A stretch of 36,813 nucleotides of DNA from Defluviitaleaceae bacterium (GCA_009785615.1 WQVX01000010.1:1-36813); one strand, 5' to 3'. Positions 1 to 8,191 are shown, counted from the stretch's first letter. The notes: generated by a model not told the origin, from the letters alone. A program made the numbers and translations.

Positions 1-558
1 TAGACACAAGTTAAGCTTGCCAATGCACAAGGCTAGTTTACTACAAGTTTACCTGTTTTTCAATAGACATATGATAGACATTTTATTGTCTGCCTTAAAA
101 ATGTCTATGGTAAATTTGTTGTACTGCTGTGCCTTGTGGGTAAGTTTAATTTCTGTGTGTGGATGATAGCGACGTGGATACGGTCGTTGCCATCCACACT
201 TTTTTGTTCTTCCTACTAAATAATCTTTTCGTCTTGAGCCTGCTGAGTAATGAGTGGAAGCAGTAAAGTATTTATAGTTTTTAAGCACGGTATACAGCAA
301 TACGGTAATATAGCACACAGCATCAAATGAAACGGTTGTGTGATCCCCCAAAACGCATAGCCTTTCATAAGAAGCAAAAACCTTTCTCAAAAAATGCAAG
401 AACAAGAAAAATGCAAGAAAAATTTCCTTCTCCGCTTGGATGCTTGCCCAAACATACGAGTGGAGCTTAGGCACTAAAACTAACATTAATATCAAACAGC
501 AGGCTCAAGGCTGAAAGGGTTCAACCGGTTACTAAATAATAGAAAAGATGATATTAAT
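1..558. other. left edge, no convincing gene
   Basis: This stretch has no gene I can support. A minus-strand open frame of about 148 codons (49-495) begins with TTG, has no ribosome binding site and resembles no family I know. A 12-base element, cagcaggctcaa at 497-508, recurs inverted at 234-245 and in a variant form at 1010-1020. Short repeats of this sort are typical of degenerate intergenic DNA. The stretch may hold the tail of a decayed gene. Confidence 0.4.
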
Positions 559-1002
559 ATGAAATTGCCCGGGACGTTAGAAAAAACAGATAAAGCCCTT
601 GGATTGTTTTGTGCCTTAGTTATAATATTCCAGGGTTTATTTTTATTTTTCTTGTTATTAGAGACATTTAATGGTGATCTTAGACTTGCTGTGCCGGAAG
701 TTATGTTTTTGATTTTAAATATATTTTTTTTCATTTTTGGCCTGTCAGCTTTATTTCAAAAAGGACCTTTTGTCAGGCTATATTATTACAATCCTTTTCA
801 CAAAAATTTTACTTTGCATCCGGATTATGATTTTAAAGTTTATACTCTTGTGCTATTTTTGCTTGCATTCTCTACCCTGTTAATCTTATCTGAACATATT
901 TTCGATCGCCTTCAAACAGGACGTATCGGGAATTGGCTTTATTGGATCACTTACATAGGATTTGCGATTTTTTTAATCAAATCTCGTTTAAATATTAAAT
1001 AG
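559..1002 (+). CDS. small multi-pass membrane protein, unknown function
   Basis: This 147-residue protein is mostly hydrophobic. About four membrane segments can be seen, roughly at residues 14-36, 44-65, 92-111 and 124-142, joined by short polar loops. I recognise no family. The start is the ATG at 559, preceded by only a weak purine stretch (gaaaagatga), so the start is tentative. The gene stands alone, upstream of tig and with its own intergenic space on both sides. It is flanked by two copies of a roughly 20-base repeat (498-517 and 1010-1030). It could be a lineage-specific membrane protein; no role can be assigned from sequence or context. Confidence 0.55.
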   Translation: MKLPGTLEKTDKALGLFCALVIIFQGLFLFFLLLETFNGDLRLAVPEVMFLILNIFFFIFGLSALFQKGPFVRLYYYNPFHKNFTLHPDYDFKVYTLVLFLLAFSTLLILSEHIFDRLQTGRIGNWLYWITYIGFAIFLIKSRLNIK

Positions 1003-1271
1003 AATGCAAAGCAGGTTCAATGGCTGAAAGCTTAAAACACCTGCATTTTTGGCGTAGCAGAAGCGTTCATCATACTCGCTTTTTTACATCACAAAACAAA
1101 GAATAAACGAATATACAAACAGCAAATAACATAAAAATGTTCATTTGGTATTAAGCGTAATTTTTTTGCAGATGGGGCATAGTACTATATTTCGGACAAA
1201 AATTAAAAAAAATCAGTAATAAATAATAATAAATCGCAATATTCCCTATAGCAATACCCTTTTTCCTGTGG

Positions 1272-1277
1272 TATACT
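1272..1277 (+). promoter_or_regulatory. probable extended -10 promoter of tig
   Basis: TATACT at 1272-1277 is preceded by TG at the extended -10 position (TGGTATACT). No good -35 is present 17 bases upstream (TAGCAA), as is common for extended -10 promoters. It lies about 60 bases upstream of the tig start, in the only sizeable gap (1003-1337) before the tig-clpP-clpX block. The rest of that gap is AT-rich and shows nothing else I can name. Confidence 0.5.
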
Positions 1278-1337
1278 GCGGAAGAAGTATTGGCAACCGT
1301 TCATACTAATATAACTAACCAAGGAGGCATCAGCCTA

Positions 1338-2639
1338 ATGAGTTCGACTGTTAGTAGTACTGTAGAACAATTAGAAAAAAATAAGGTTAAGCTGACCATA
1401 CAGATTAGTCCTGAAGATTTCAAGAAAGGTCTACAATATGCGTACAACCGCAACAAAAATAGTATTAGCATACAAGGTTTCAGAAAAGGCAAAGCACCGC
1501 GTAAGGTTATAGAACAATACTATGGTAATGAGATTTTTCACGAAGATGCAATTAATCATGTATTGCCGGATGCTTACGAAGCTGCTGTTGAAGAGCATAA
1601 TATAGAGCCTGTTTACCGTCCGAAAATAGAGGTTCAATCTATGAGCGAGCAAGACGGCGCAGTTTTTGTGGCAGAGGTTTATGTTAAACCGGAAGTTTTG
1701 GTAGATGAATACTACGGCCTTACTTATCCAATAATGGAAACAGAGCCAACAGAAGAAGATATTGATAATCGTTTAAAATCTGAACAAGAAAAAAATGCCC
1801 GTACTGTAAGCGTTGATCGTTTGTCAGAAATGGGGGATATCCTCAGCATTAACTTTACAGGCTATGTAGATGACGAACCCTTTGAGGGCGGCCATGCTGA
1901 AGATTATGAAATAACCTTGGGTTCCAAAACTTTTATTGATACCTTTGAAGATCAGCTTGTTGGTCATGCAGTAGGGGATGACGTGGATGTTAACGTAACT
2001 TTCCCGGAGGCATATGGTAAAGAAGAGTTATCCGGTAAGCCTGCCTTATTTAAGGTAGAAATACTGGAAATTATGGCAAAAGAATTGCCGGAGGTAAATG
2101 ACGAATTTGCCCAAGATGTATCAGAATTTGAAACTTTACAGGAGTTTAAGGACGATATCAAGAATAAAATCCGTGAAGAAAAAGAGCAACATGCACTATC
2201 TTCAAAACGTGGAAGCATCCTTCAGCAATTAGTAGAAAAAGCTGAAATGGATATCCCGGAAGATATGTATACCGCCAGAATTGAAGAAATGGTGGAAGAA
2301 ATGCGCTATAGCCTTATGCAACGTGGTCTCCGTTTAGAACAGTACTTAGGTTTTTCAGGAATGACCTTAGAAGGCTTGAAAAAGAATTACGAGCAGCCTG
2401 CTAAAGAAGATGTAGAGGCTCGCCTCGTATTAGAAGCTGTTTCCAAAAAAGAACAGTTAGAGACTAACGACGAAGAATTTAAGGAACATCTTGAAAAAAT
2501 TCTTCCCGCATCTCAGTCTATAGATAATATTATTGAAAATATGAGCGAAAGCCGCAAAAAAGAAGTAACTCAAGATATATTAAACCAAAAAGCTTTAGAC
2601 TTTGTATTAGATAAAGCTGTTGCCATGGAAGCTATATAG
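1338..2639 (+). CDS. tig: trigger factor (ribosome-associated chaperone, PPIase)
   Basis: Trigger factor docks at the ribosomal exit tunnel and shields nascent chains. The ribosome-binding signature GFRKGKAPRKVIEQYYG lies in the N-terminal domain. An FKBP-type prolyl isomerase domain follows in the middle (from about residue 145, beginning GDILSINFTGYVDDEPF). A long helical C-terminal domain with many E and K residues forms the chaperone arms. I chose the ATG at 1338 because AAGGAGG (1321-1327) sits 10 bases upstream; a longer in-frame reading from 1290 would put that ribosome binding site inside the gene. This gives 433 residues, the usual family length. It is followed by clpP after 21 bases, the standard Bacillota arrangement. 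Confidence 0.97.
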   Translation: MSSTVSSTVEQLEKNKVKLTIQISPEDFKKGLQYAYNRNKNSISIQGFRKGKAPRKVIEQYYGNEIFHEDAINHVLPDAYEAAVEEHNIEPVYRPKIEVQSMSEQDGAVFVAEVYVKPEVLVDEYYGLTYPIMETEPTEEDIDNRLKSEQEKNARTVSVDRLSEMGDILSINFTGYVDDEPFEGGHAEDYEITLGSKTFIDTFEDQLVGHAVGDDVDVNVTFPEAYGKEELSGKPALFKVEILEIMAKELPEVNDEFAQDVSEFETLQEFKDDIKNKIREEKEQHALSSKRGSILQQLVEKAEMDIPEDMYTARIEEMVEEMRYSLMQRGLRLEQYLGFSGMTLEGLKKNYEQPAKEDVEARLVLEAVSKKEQLETNDEEFKEHLEKILPASQSIDNIIENMSESRKKEVTQDILNQKALDFVLDKAVAMEAI

Positions 2640-2660
2640 AAGCGACACAGGAGGAATAAT

Positions 2661-3254
2661 ATGCCATTAGTGCCATATGTAATAGAACAAACCAACCGTG
2701 GGGAACGATCCTACGATATATACTCTCGCTTGCTTAAAGACAGAATCATCTTTATGGGTGATGAAGTTAATGATGTTACTGCTAATCTGATAGTGGCTCA
2801 GTTACTGTTTTTAGATGCAGAAGATCCGGACAAGGATATTAACTTATATATTAACAGCCCCGGTGGAAGTATTTCGGCCGGGTTAGCTGTTATTGATACC
2901 ATGAACCATGTAAAAAGTGATGTTTCTACTATTTGTGTGGGCTTGGCAGCAAGTATGGGTGCTCATATGCTTGCTAACGGTGCAAAAGGTAAAAGATTTG
3001 CATTGCCCAATGCAGAAGTTATGATCCATCAGCCCTCCGGAGGATTTAGAGGGCAGGCTACAGATATACAAATTCATGCAGAGCATATTTTAAAAACAAA
3101 AAAGAAAATGAATGAGATGCTTGCAGCAAATACCGGCAAGCCTGTAGATGTGGTTGCCTTAGATCAAGAACGTGATAATTATATGTCTGCCTACGAAGCC
3201 CTTGAATATGGTATTATTGACAAGGTAATTTCTCGTAAACAGGAGTTAAAGTGA
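2661..3254 (+). CDS. clpP: ATP-dependent Clp protease proteolytic subunit
   Basis: ClpP is the serine peptidase that forms the tetradecameric barrel of ClpXP/ClpCP. The catalytic triad is visible: Ser98 in GLAASMGA, His123 in MIHQPSGG and Asp172 in the QERD segment. The length of 197 residues is normal for the mature bacterial enzyme, with almost no propeptide. The start has a perfect AGGAGG 7 bases upstream. It lies between tig and clpX, so the ATPase partner is encoded 33 bases downstream. Because ssrA follows clpX, the tag-adding RNA and the protease that destroys tagged proteins are neighbours here. Confidence 0.98.
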   Translation: MPLVPYVIEQTNRGERSYDIYSRLLKDRIIFMGDEVNDVTANLIVAQLLFLDAEDPDKDINLYINSPGGSISAGLAVIDTMNHVKSDVSTICVGLAASMGAHMLANGAKGKRFALPNAEVMIHQPSGGFRGQATDIQIHAEHILKTKKKMNEMLAANTGKPVDVVALDQERDNYMSAYEALEYGIIDKVISRKQELK

Positions 3255-3287
3255 AAATAACAACATTTAGCTGGGAGGCGGCATTAA

Positions 3288-4583
3288 ATGCCATCTAAAA
3301 TGGAAAAGATATTAAGATGTTCATTTTGTGGTAAATATCAAGATCAGGTTCGTAAAATTATTGCAGGTGCTAATGTTTATATATGTGATGAATGTGTAGA
3401 TTTGTGTGTAGACATTCTTGAAGATGATCCTGATATCTTGGATCATCTTCAAGAAAATGATTTTAAATTGCCAAAACCTAAAGAAATCCATACTTTTTTG
3501 GATGAATATGTAATAGGCCAAGACAGAGCTAAGGTAGCATTGTCTGTAGCTGTATACAATCATTATAAACGTATCGCCTCTGTTGAAGCCGAAGAAGATA
3601 TTGAAATTCAAAAAAGTAATATTTTATTGGTTGGCCCTACAGGTACAGGCAAGACACTTTTGGCACAAACATTGGCTCGTTATTTACAAGTACCTTTTGC
3701 TATTGGAGATGCTACCAGTCTTACAGAGGCCGGTTATGTTGGCGAAGATGTAGAGAACATTCTTCTAAAACTGATTCAAGCAGCAGACTATGATATAGAA
3801 CGGGCTGAACGTGGTATTATATATGTAGATGAAATTGACAAAATAGCACGCAAGTCTGATAATCCATCCATTACCAGAGATGTAAGCGGCGAAGGAGTTC
3901 AGCAGGCTTTGCTTAAAATTTTGGAAGGCACTGTTGCTTCTGTACCACCACAAGGTGGGCGTAAACACCCGCATCAAGATTTTATTCAAATAGACACGTC
4001 TAATATTCTGTTTATCTGCGGTGGAGCCTTCAATGGTATTGAGCAGGTAGTAGAGCGTAGGCTTAACAAAAAAGTAATCGGTTTTGGCGCAGATGTTAAA
4101 ACAAAAAAAGAGAAGTTAACCAACGATCTTATGGCAGAGCTTCAAACACAAGATTTGCATAAATTTGGGTTAATACCTGAAATTATAGGTCGTTTGCCGG
4201 TACTGGTAACTTTGTCCAACTTGAATGAAGATGCTTTAATGGCTATCTTGACCCAACCTAAAAACGCACTTATAAAGCAGTATGAATACTTGCTGGAGTT
4301 AGATCACGTCCATCTGGAATTTAAAGAGGAAGCACTTAGGGCAGTAGCCCAACTTGCTATAGAGCGTGAAACAGGTGCAAGGGGCTTACGAGCCATAGTT
4401 GAGGGCATAATGACTCAAATTATGTATGATGTTCCATCAGATAATACAGTAGAAAGATGTATTATTACCCGCGATGCTGTAGAAAATAAAAATCCGCCGG
4501 AGTTTGTTTTTAACGAAAACAGACAACCTATAGTAAAAAAAGCAAAACGACGCAGAACTCGTAACCGGGCACCTGCGGGTTGA
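3288..4583 (+). CDS. clpX: ClpX, AAA+ unfoldase of the ClpXP protease
   Basis: ClpX recognises substrates, including tmRNA-tagged proteins, and threads them into ClpP. The N-terminal zinc-binding domain has Cys11, Cys14, Cys33 and Cys36. Walker A is GPTGTGKT (residues 116-123) and the Walker B/DEID segment is at about 178-184. The pore loop GYVGEDVE lies at 149-156, and the C-terminal sensor-2 region has [10 protein letters not shown]. The length of 431 residues is typical. GGGAGG sits about 12 bases before the ATG. It is the last protein gene before the tmRNA and is complete. Confidence 0.98.
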   Translation: MPSKMEKILRCSFCGKYQDQVRKIIAGANVYICDECVDLCVDILEDDPDILDHLQENDFKLPKPKEIHTFLDEYVIGQDRAKVALSVAVYNHYKRIASVEAEEDIEIQKSNILLVGPTGTGKTLLAQTLARYLQVPFAIGDATSLTEAGYVGEDVENILLKLIQAADYDIERAERGIIYVDEIDKIARKSDNPSITRDVSGEGVQQALLKILEGTVASVPPQGGRKHPHQDFIQIDTSNILFICGGAFNGIEQVVERRLNKKVIGFGADVKTKKEKLTNDLMAELQTQDLHKFGLIPEIIGRLPVLVTLSNLNEDALMAILTQPKNALIKQYEYLLELDHVHLEFKEEALRAVAQLAIERETGARGLRAIVEGIMTQIMYDVPSDNTVERCIITRDAVENKNPPEFVFNENRQPIVKKAKRRRTRNRAPAG

Positions 4584-4606
4584 GTAGTAGTATAAAAAAA
4601 TTTAAA

Positions 4607-4641
4607 AATGCATCCTGCTAAAATTTATATGCAGATGCATT
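4607..4641 (+). other. hairpin between clpX and ssrA
   Basis: AATGCATC and TGC pair with GCA and GATGCATT across an AT-rich 12-base loop, with one bulged C, making about 11 base pairs. The hairpin ends 4 bases before the mature 5' end of tmRNA. There is no U-tract, so it is a poor intrinsic terminator. It could be a processing signal for the tmRNA precursor or a weak transcript end for clpX. I see no strong ssrA promoter between clpX and the tmRNA; TAAAAT at 4619-4624, inside the loop, is the best -10 candidate. Confidence 0.4.
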
Positions 4642-4645
4642 ACAA

Positions 4646-4991
4646 GGGGACGTAATGGTTTCGACGGGGATTTAGAAAATAGGAATAGCCATCCGTAGAC
4701 GGTGACTGCGTTAACAAAACCGAACCTTAAAAAAGAAACGACAATAATAATTTAGCTTTCGCGGCTTAATGCCGTCGTCGGCTCTGGTTCACTCGTAGGC
4801 TAGAAACCCGGCGTCGATTATACGAGGCACTTTTTCGATAGCCCGCTTAGCTTCGGAAAAAGATTTTAAGCTACCAAAGCTACAAGCGTGTTGGTTTGCA
4901 CGTAGCTAAGGGAATGTCTAATAACCAACTATGATGGTAGAAGTTTTTATCGAAGGATCTTCGGACGCGAGTTCGACTCTCGCCGTCTCCA
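4646..4991 (+). ncRNA. ssrA: tmRNA (transfer-messenger RNA), chromosomal copy
   Basis: tmRNA rescues stalled ribosomes and adds a degradation tag. The 5' end GGGGACG pairs with CGTCTCC at 4984-4990, giving the seven-pair acceptor stem, and A4991 is the discriminator. CCA is not encoded and must be added. The 5' signature GGUUUCGACGGGGA and the T arm GCGAG-TTCGACT-CTCGC are both present. The tag reading frame ends at TAA 4767-4769 and reads DNNNLAFAA, probably with a preceding Asn from AAC 4737-4739; the exact resume codon is uncertain. The hydrophobic LAFAA end fits ClpXP recognition. The 3' end is also the left boundary of the accessory island. Confidence 0.96.
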
Positions 4992-5020
4992 TAAACGGAA
5001 TCCACGACACAAAGATTGTG
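4983..5020 (+). repeat. left copy of 38-bp direct repeat (attL-like), ssrA 3' end
   Basis: The last 9 bases of ssrA and the following 29 bases recur at 9435-9472 with four mismatches. The first 26 bases differ at one position only. This is the pattern left when an element inserts at the 3' end of an RNA gene and restores it. The shared 13-base core (CCGTCTCCATAAA, 4983-4995) also occurs, with other flanks, at 10820 and 14014, and with one change at 15053. Confidence 0.7.
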
Positions 5021-5024
5021 GAAG

Positions 5025-5050
5025 AAAGCCTGTATATTCAGGCTTTTTTG
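5025..5050 (+). terminator. intrinsic terminator after ssrA
   Basis: AAAGCCTG and CAGGCTTT form an 8-bp stem over a 6-base loop, followed directly by a run of six T. It lies 34 bases past the tmRNA 3' end and is a convincing rho-independent terminator for the chromosomal tmRNA. Confidence 0.85.
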
Positions 5051-5196
5051 TTGTCTTGAATTTTCTTGGACGAGAGTTTTAGGGTGGTTTTTGAGCGAAA
5101 TTTTTTTGGAATGGGAAACGATATGGAAAACGGTTGTGGATTCTGAAAATGGTGGTTTCGTGTTATTTTTCATGGCAAATTTGGGTAAAAAATCAA

Positions 5197-5259
5197 CGTG
5201 GTTTCTGAATGTGGTGATTGGCGTGTTCTGAGCAAACTCCACCATGTTCAGTAACCACG
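5197..5259 (+). repeat. imperfect palindrome, first copy of island repeat
   Basis: The left arm cgtggtttctgaatgtggtg (5197-5216) pairs with a right arm at 5237-5259 that ends gttcagtaaccacg. The match is nearly complete over about 20 positions. The same architecture, outer arms CGTGGTTACTG/CAGTAACCACG and inner GGTGG/CCACC, recurs at 9336-9398, 10721-10783, 13913-13977 and, decayed, at 14953-15017. Here it is followed by a gene relic rather than by the ssrA-derived core. Confidence 0.65.
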
Positions 5260-5279
5260 GATTAGAGCAAAATATAGAC

Positions 5280-5733
5280 CGCAAGCGTTCTTCGGGACAT
5301 AGAAAAAACCAGCAGACGGATATTGACCTCAAATGCGTGTATATGTGCTATTTACAGCTTGCCTTGTATGGTATTCCAGCAACAGTTGTGCATGGGAACA
5401 GCTTGACACTTGAAGAATGGTCGCGTTGGCATACCCCCTGTCTATGTTCTTGACGGCTGGGGCTGGAAAATGCGCCGCACCATTACGCAATCTGAAAAGG
5501 CAGTTGAGGATATGCAGGCTATTCCCGAGGTGTATACGGCTGATGATACACAGGCCATTGAAGAAAATCAAGCAGTTGTTGAAGCGTATGAATCCAATGA
5601 GGCACAGACAATCGAAGAAATTCCAACCAGTGAGGAAATTCAGCCCAACGTGAGACTTCCTACGCATAAGGAAGCTGTTGAAACCTTTGAGCAGTTGGAT
5701 TTATTCTCAATATTAAATGACGAAGGGAAGTGA
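5280..5733 (+). pseudogene. frameshifted C-terminal relic of a conjugative-element protein
   Basis: Two frames join into one recognisable protein tail. The first contains MCYLQLALYGIPATVVHGNS and LTLEEWSRW (to about 5433). The second continues PPVYVLDGWGWK and runs to the TGA at 5731-5733, ending EQLDLFSILNDEGK. From memory, text of this kind ends large methylase or DUF-type proteins of clostridial Tn1549-like conjugative elements; the exact family is uncertain. The frame switches at a run of five C (5434-5438). No start or N-terminal part is present, so this is a truncated and frameshifted remnant. Its place just inside the island suggests that the first module descends from a larger conjugative element. 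Confidence 0.55.
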
Positions 5734-5737
5734 GAAC

Positions 5738-5824
5738 ATGATTTGGTTCTTAGCTGGCTTTGCAGTATGTATCGGTACGTTAGTGGTCTTGGAAAATTCC
5801 ATGAGGAAAAGGAGCGAGGAGTAA
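5738..5824 (+). CDS. 28-residue single-span membrane peptide
   Basis: This tiny open frame starts at ATG 5738, 4 bases after the stop of the preceding relic, with GAAGGGAAGTGAG upstream as ribosome binding site. The peptide is MIWFLAGFAVCIGTLVVLE followed by a basic and acidic tail, so one membrane span of about 18 residues. Its position after the relic and its length resemble the very short membrane proteins (DUF3789 type) of clostridial conjugative elements. That similarity is from memory and weak. It may be a leftover of the parent element. Confidence 0.4.
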   Translation: MIWFLAGFAVCIGTLVVLENSMRKRSEE

Positions 5825-5965
5825 TTGATTACGTTTTTGACAGTGGCGGCGGTTGTGTCTGCCAAGTTTGCCATTGATGCATTTACGAGCGGAAGCCTGT
5901 TAGGGGATACTCTCTATGTAGCAAGTAGGAACTGCAAAGTTACTCGGTATAGGGTAAAAAAGTAA
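5825..5965 (+). CDS. 46-residue hypothetical protein
   Basis: It starts with TTG at 5825, immediately after the TAA of the 28-residue gene. GGAGCGAGGAG upstream serves as ribosome binding site, which suggests translational coupling. The N-terminal third is hydrophobic (MITFLTVAAVVSAKFAIDAF) and the end is basic (RYRVKK). I do not recognise a family. It is likely another small gene of the parent element, or a decayed fragment. The strong hairpin at 5983-6023 ends the group. Confidence 0.35.
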   Translation: MITFLTVAAVVSAKFAIDAFTSGSLLGDTLYVASRNCKVTRYRVKK

Positions 5966-5982
5966 AGCGGGACAACATCAAT

Positions 5983-6042
5983 ATCCGGCGGCATTCAGGG
6001 GGGATTTCCTCTTGCCGCCGGATTGTTGCACATATTTTTTTT
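5983..6042 (+). terminator. strong hairpin followed by T-run
   Basis: ATCCGGCGGCA (5983-5993) pairs perfectly with TGCCGCCGGAT (6013-6023), 11 base pairs over a 19-base loop. A run of eight T follows about 10 bases later. The gap between stem and T-run makes it an imperfect intrinsic terminator, but it cleanly separates the relic genes from the repressor promoter. Confidence 0.55.
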
Positions 6043-6055
6043 GGTTTTAGAATAA

Positions 6056-6091
6056 TGTTGACTTGACATTCAAGTCAACATCTGCTATACT
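6056..6091 (+). promoter_or_regulatory. promoter with overlapping palindromic operator for the XRE repressor
   Basis: TTGACA (6063-6068), a 17-base spacer and TATACT (6086-6091) make a near-consensus sigma-A promoter. It is overlaid by a perfect palindrome, TGTTGACTTGA-cat-TCAAGTCAACA (6056-6080), covering the -35 box. The gene it drives encodes a helix-turn-helix protein, so autorepression is the simplest reading (inference). A shortened version, TGTTGA-8 bases-TCAACA, lies at 7105-7124. Confidence 0.8.
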
Positions 6092-6112
6092 GTTTTCATG
6101 GAGGGTTGCATC

Positions 6113-6445
6113 ATGAACGATTTTGGGCTGGAGATAAAGACGTTGAGGAAGGCGCGGCGCATTACGCAACGTGATTTGGCGGAAAAGGCAGGGGTGTATT
6201 TTACTTATATAAGCAAAATGGAAAATGGTCAGTTGAAAAATTTCCCTTCCGTAGATACAATAATCAAAATTGCAGATATATTGAATACTGATGCGGATAA
6301 TCTTATCCTTCTTGCAAAAAAAGTGCCGGAGACTTTTCGAGAAACTATTGTTGATGATGAATTGGCAGTTGCGTTGTTAAGGAAAATGCCGTCAATGACA
6401 CCGGAAAAAAAGGAAAAATTGAGGGATTTGATTAGTGATGACTAA
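6113..6445 (+). CDS. XRE-family helix-turn-helix repressor
   Basis: This 110-residue DNA-binding protein has an N-terminal HTH (about residues 6-60). It includes LRKARRITQRDLAEKAG and YISKMENGQ, the classic lambda-Cro type core with a Q/R-rich first helix and a recognition helix before the ENG turn. I chose ATG 6113 because GGAGGG (6100-6105) precedes it by 7 bases; an ATG at 6098 would sit at the predicted transcript start. Its 3' end overlaps the metalloprotease gene by 8 bases. This pairing matches the ImmR/ImmA modules of integrative elements, where the protease cleaves the repressor to allow induction. Confidence 0.9.
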   Translation: MNDFGLEIKTLRKARRITQRDLAEKAGVYFTYISKMENGQLKNFPSVDTIIKIADILNTDADNLILLAKKVPETFRETIVDDELAVALLRKMPSMTPEKKEKLRDLISDD

Positions 6446-7085
6446 GAAATATATTTCATATGGCGAAATGAATAGGATTACGGAATCTGTTTTAGCGGGG
6501 GCAAATATTCCTACTGTTTGGCAAGGTTTCGTAAACAAAGTGGATATTGATGCCTTGATTGAGTTTGACTATGACCTTGAAATCGCATGGAAGGATATAG
6601 ATTACCTTGCTCCCGGCGAGACGGTATTCGCCGCTATCACTCCAAAGCATAAGCGAATCTACATGAATGAAACTAAAAAGACCCTGTTTATGGAAAAAAT
6701 GGGGACAATGAATTTTTCAAAAGCACATGAATTGGGTCATTGGATTTTGCATATAACGGAACAAAATGCCTATGAACAGCTTACATTTGAAGAACATGAG
6801 ACGTTTTTTTGCCGTAGTGCTTTAAAAAAACCGCTCCAAGAAATACAGGCTGATATGTTTGCGGCGTGTTTGTTGATGCCGAAAGACATTATAGCTGGCG
6901 TTATAAATGAGCTAAAACAACGTGGTCAAGTTACTTTTCCCGATTTGTACAGATTGTCAGGGGAATTTGAGGTTAGCATATCGGCTCTTACAATCCGAGT
7001 GCAGGAGCTCAAACTGCTTTGTATTGCAGATAAAATGATTTACCACAGTGAAGCTGAGGCTATGGGGCAGTTATCGTTATTATAA
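6438..7085 (+). CDS. ImmA/IrrE-family zinc metallopeptidase
   Basis: This 215-residue member of the ImmA/IrrE (COG2856) family has the zinc motif HELGH at residues 97-101, inside FSKAHELGHWILH. A downstream glutamate ligand candidate lies in QEIQAD (E135), followed by MFAACLLMP, a family hallmark. Such proteases cut the partner XRE repressor on a signal such as DNA damage or quorum peptide, inducing the element. The start ATG 6438 lies inside the end of the repressor gene, so the two are translationally coupled. No transfer or integrase genes remain around it, so in this island it may control only the local cargo. Confidence 0.88.
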   Translation: MTKKYISYGEMNRITESVLAGANIPTVWQGFVNKVDIDALIEFDYDLEIAWKDIDYLAPGETVFAAITPKHKRIYMNETKKTLFMEKMGTMNFSKAHELGHWILHITEQNAYEQLTFEEHETFFCRSALKKPLQEIQADMFAACLLMPKDIIAGVINELKQRGQVTFPDLYRLSGEFEVSISALTIRVQELKLLCIADKMIYHSEAEAMGQLSLL

Positions 7086-7104
7086 AATATTTTTTTATTT
7101 ATTA

Positions 7105-7124
7105 TGTTGAGTTGAATGTCAACA
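7105..7124. promoter_or_regulatory. operator-like inverted repeat
   Basis: TGTTGA and TCAACA flank eight bases. The outer arms match those of the perfect operator at 6056-6080, but the inner part has decayed or is shortened. It sits between the ImmA-like gene and the DUF4417 gene. No clear -10 box follows, so it may be a second, weaker repressor site or a relic. Confidence 0.35.
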
Positions 7125-7190
7125 CAATGCGGGGTGGAATATTTGAGGAAGAATCAGTAAAGCAAAGCGTCAAGACAGGATTTTAAACTG

Positions 7191-7778
7191 TTGCGTAATG
7201 ATTTCAAGACGGCAGGCAGGTGGAATATGCCTATTATCAAAAAGAGCGAGGTCAATGTTACCGACTTACAACTTGTTGGGTCTGACAAAATCCGTATTAA
7301 TGATAAAAGCATTAACATCATGAAGGCGGTGCATTTCTTTGTGGAGGATAACAAGATGGAGTGGTATTACAATAACCCAGAAAAATTTCTCCCTCGTTTA
7401 GCGCAGTATACACACATACTCACGCCAGATTATAGCCTGTACACCGATATGCCAATGGCTATACAAGCGTATAATACATTTAAGAACAGATGGTGCGGAG
7501 CTTATTGGCAAGAATATGGCTTATCAATAATTCCGACTGTAAGCTGGAGTACGGATGAAAGTTTTGAATTTTGTTTTGATGGGCTTGAAGATGGAACAGT
7601 AGTAGCAATATCAACATTGGGTGGCTTGAAAGAGAAAAATAACTTTTTAAGAGGATATTTTGAAATGACAAAGAGAATTAATCCAAAACAGGTACTATGC
7701 TTCGGAAAAGCGTTCCCGGAAATGGGTGACGAGGTTATTGTTGTGCCTTATTTGGAAACAACGGGGAGGGTAAGCTAA
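7191..7778 (+). CDS. DUF4417 protein
   Basis: This protein is of the DUF4417 type found in phages and integrative elements; its molecular function is not established. Family-like blocks are LLRNDFKTAGRW near the start, VHFFVEDNKMEWYY, LTPDYSLYTDMP, KNRWCGAYWQEYGLSIIPT and SFEFCFDG followed by VVAISTLGG. Two starts are possible. TTG 7191 keeps the conserved N-terminal segment but has a poor ribosome binding site. ATG 7227 has AGGTGG upstream but loses that segment. Conserved-looking codons also run upstream of 7191 back to a stop, so the 5' end may be truncated. Its stop shares one base with the next start (taATG). Confidence 0.75.
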   Translation: MRNDFKTAGRWNMPIIKKSEVNVTDLQLVGSDKIRINDKSINIMKAVHFFVEDNKMEWYYNNPEKFLPRLAQYTHILTPDYSLYTDMPMAIQAYNTFKNRWCGAYWQEYGLSIIPTVSWSTDESFEFCFDGLEDGTVVAISTLGGLKEKNNFLRGYFEMTKRINPKQVLCFGKAFPEMGDEVIVVPYLETTGRVS

Positions 7779-8149
7779 TGGGTGGTCGTGGTAAAAGTTC
7801 GGGGTTAGGTGTGCGACAATTAACCCTTGATGATGGACAAAGACAGCATATGATTTCTGAAATTGTTAAAGACGCATCGCAACAAAGAACAATTATGGAA
7901 AATAGAGGTTTTGGACAGGCCGGACGTTCTTCGTCTCCGAGCTTGTTCAAGAAGTGTGCTTGCTGTGGAGAGTATACCCTTGCAGCAGGTACAGAATATG
8001 AGATATGTCATATTTGTGGATGGATTGATGACCCGTATCAAAATAGACATCCAAAAAGTGAGCAAGGTAAAAACTCTATATCACTTGTTGAAGCGCGAAA
8101 ATTTCATCAAGAATCAATATCTGTCAAGTCAGCGATAAGTGCAAATTAA
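7778..8149 (+). CDS. MGGRG-tailed protein with CPCC-type zinc domain
   Basis: The protein has 123 residues. It begins MGGRGKSSGLG, a glycine-rich N-terminus often seen in phage and element proteins. It ends in a Cys-rich CPCC-type domain: CACCGEYTL, about 15 residues, then CHICGWIDD and a LVEARKFH tail. The usual CPCC is CACC here. Four cysteines in two CxxC pairs suggest zinc binding. CPCC domains are common in small standalone proteins near polymorphic toxin and mobile loci; their function is unknown. GGGAGGG precedes the ATG and the start overlaps the DUF4417 stop by one base, so the two genes form an operon. Confidence 0.65.
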   Translation: MGGRGKSSGLGVRQLTLDDGQRQHMISEIVKDASQQRTIMENRGFGQAGRSSSPSLFKKCACCGEYTLAAGTEYEICHICGWIDDPYQNRHPKSEQGKNSISLVEARKFHQESISVKSAISAN

Positions 8150-8191
8150 ACTGAATCCCGAAATTGGGTTCGATTTTAATTTGTTTTCCCC

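Noticed and set aside
49-495. Minus-strand open frame of 148 codons at the left edge
   Set aside because: TTG start with no ribosome binding site, odd composition and no recognisable domain; treated as noncoding or decayed.
5244-5453. Open frame of 69 codons after the first palindrome
   Set aside because: Its first codons overlap the palindrome arm and its last part is the out-of-frame tail of the conjugative-element relic; covered by the pseudogene entry.
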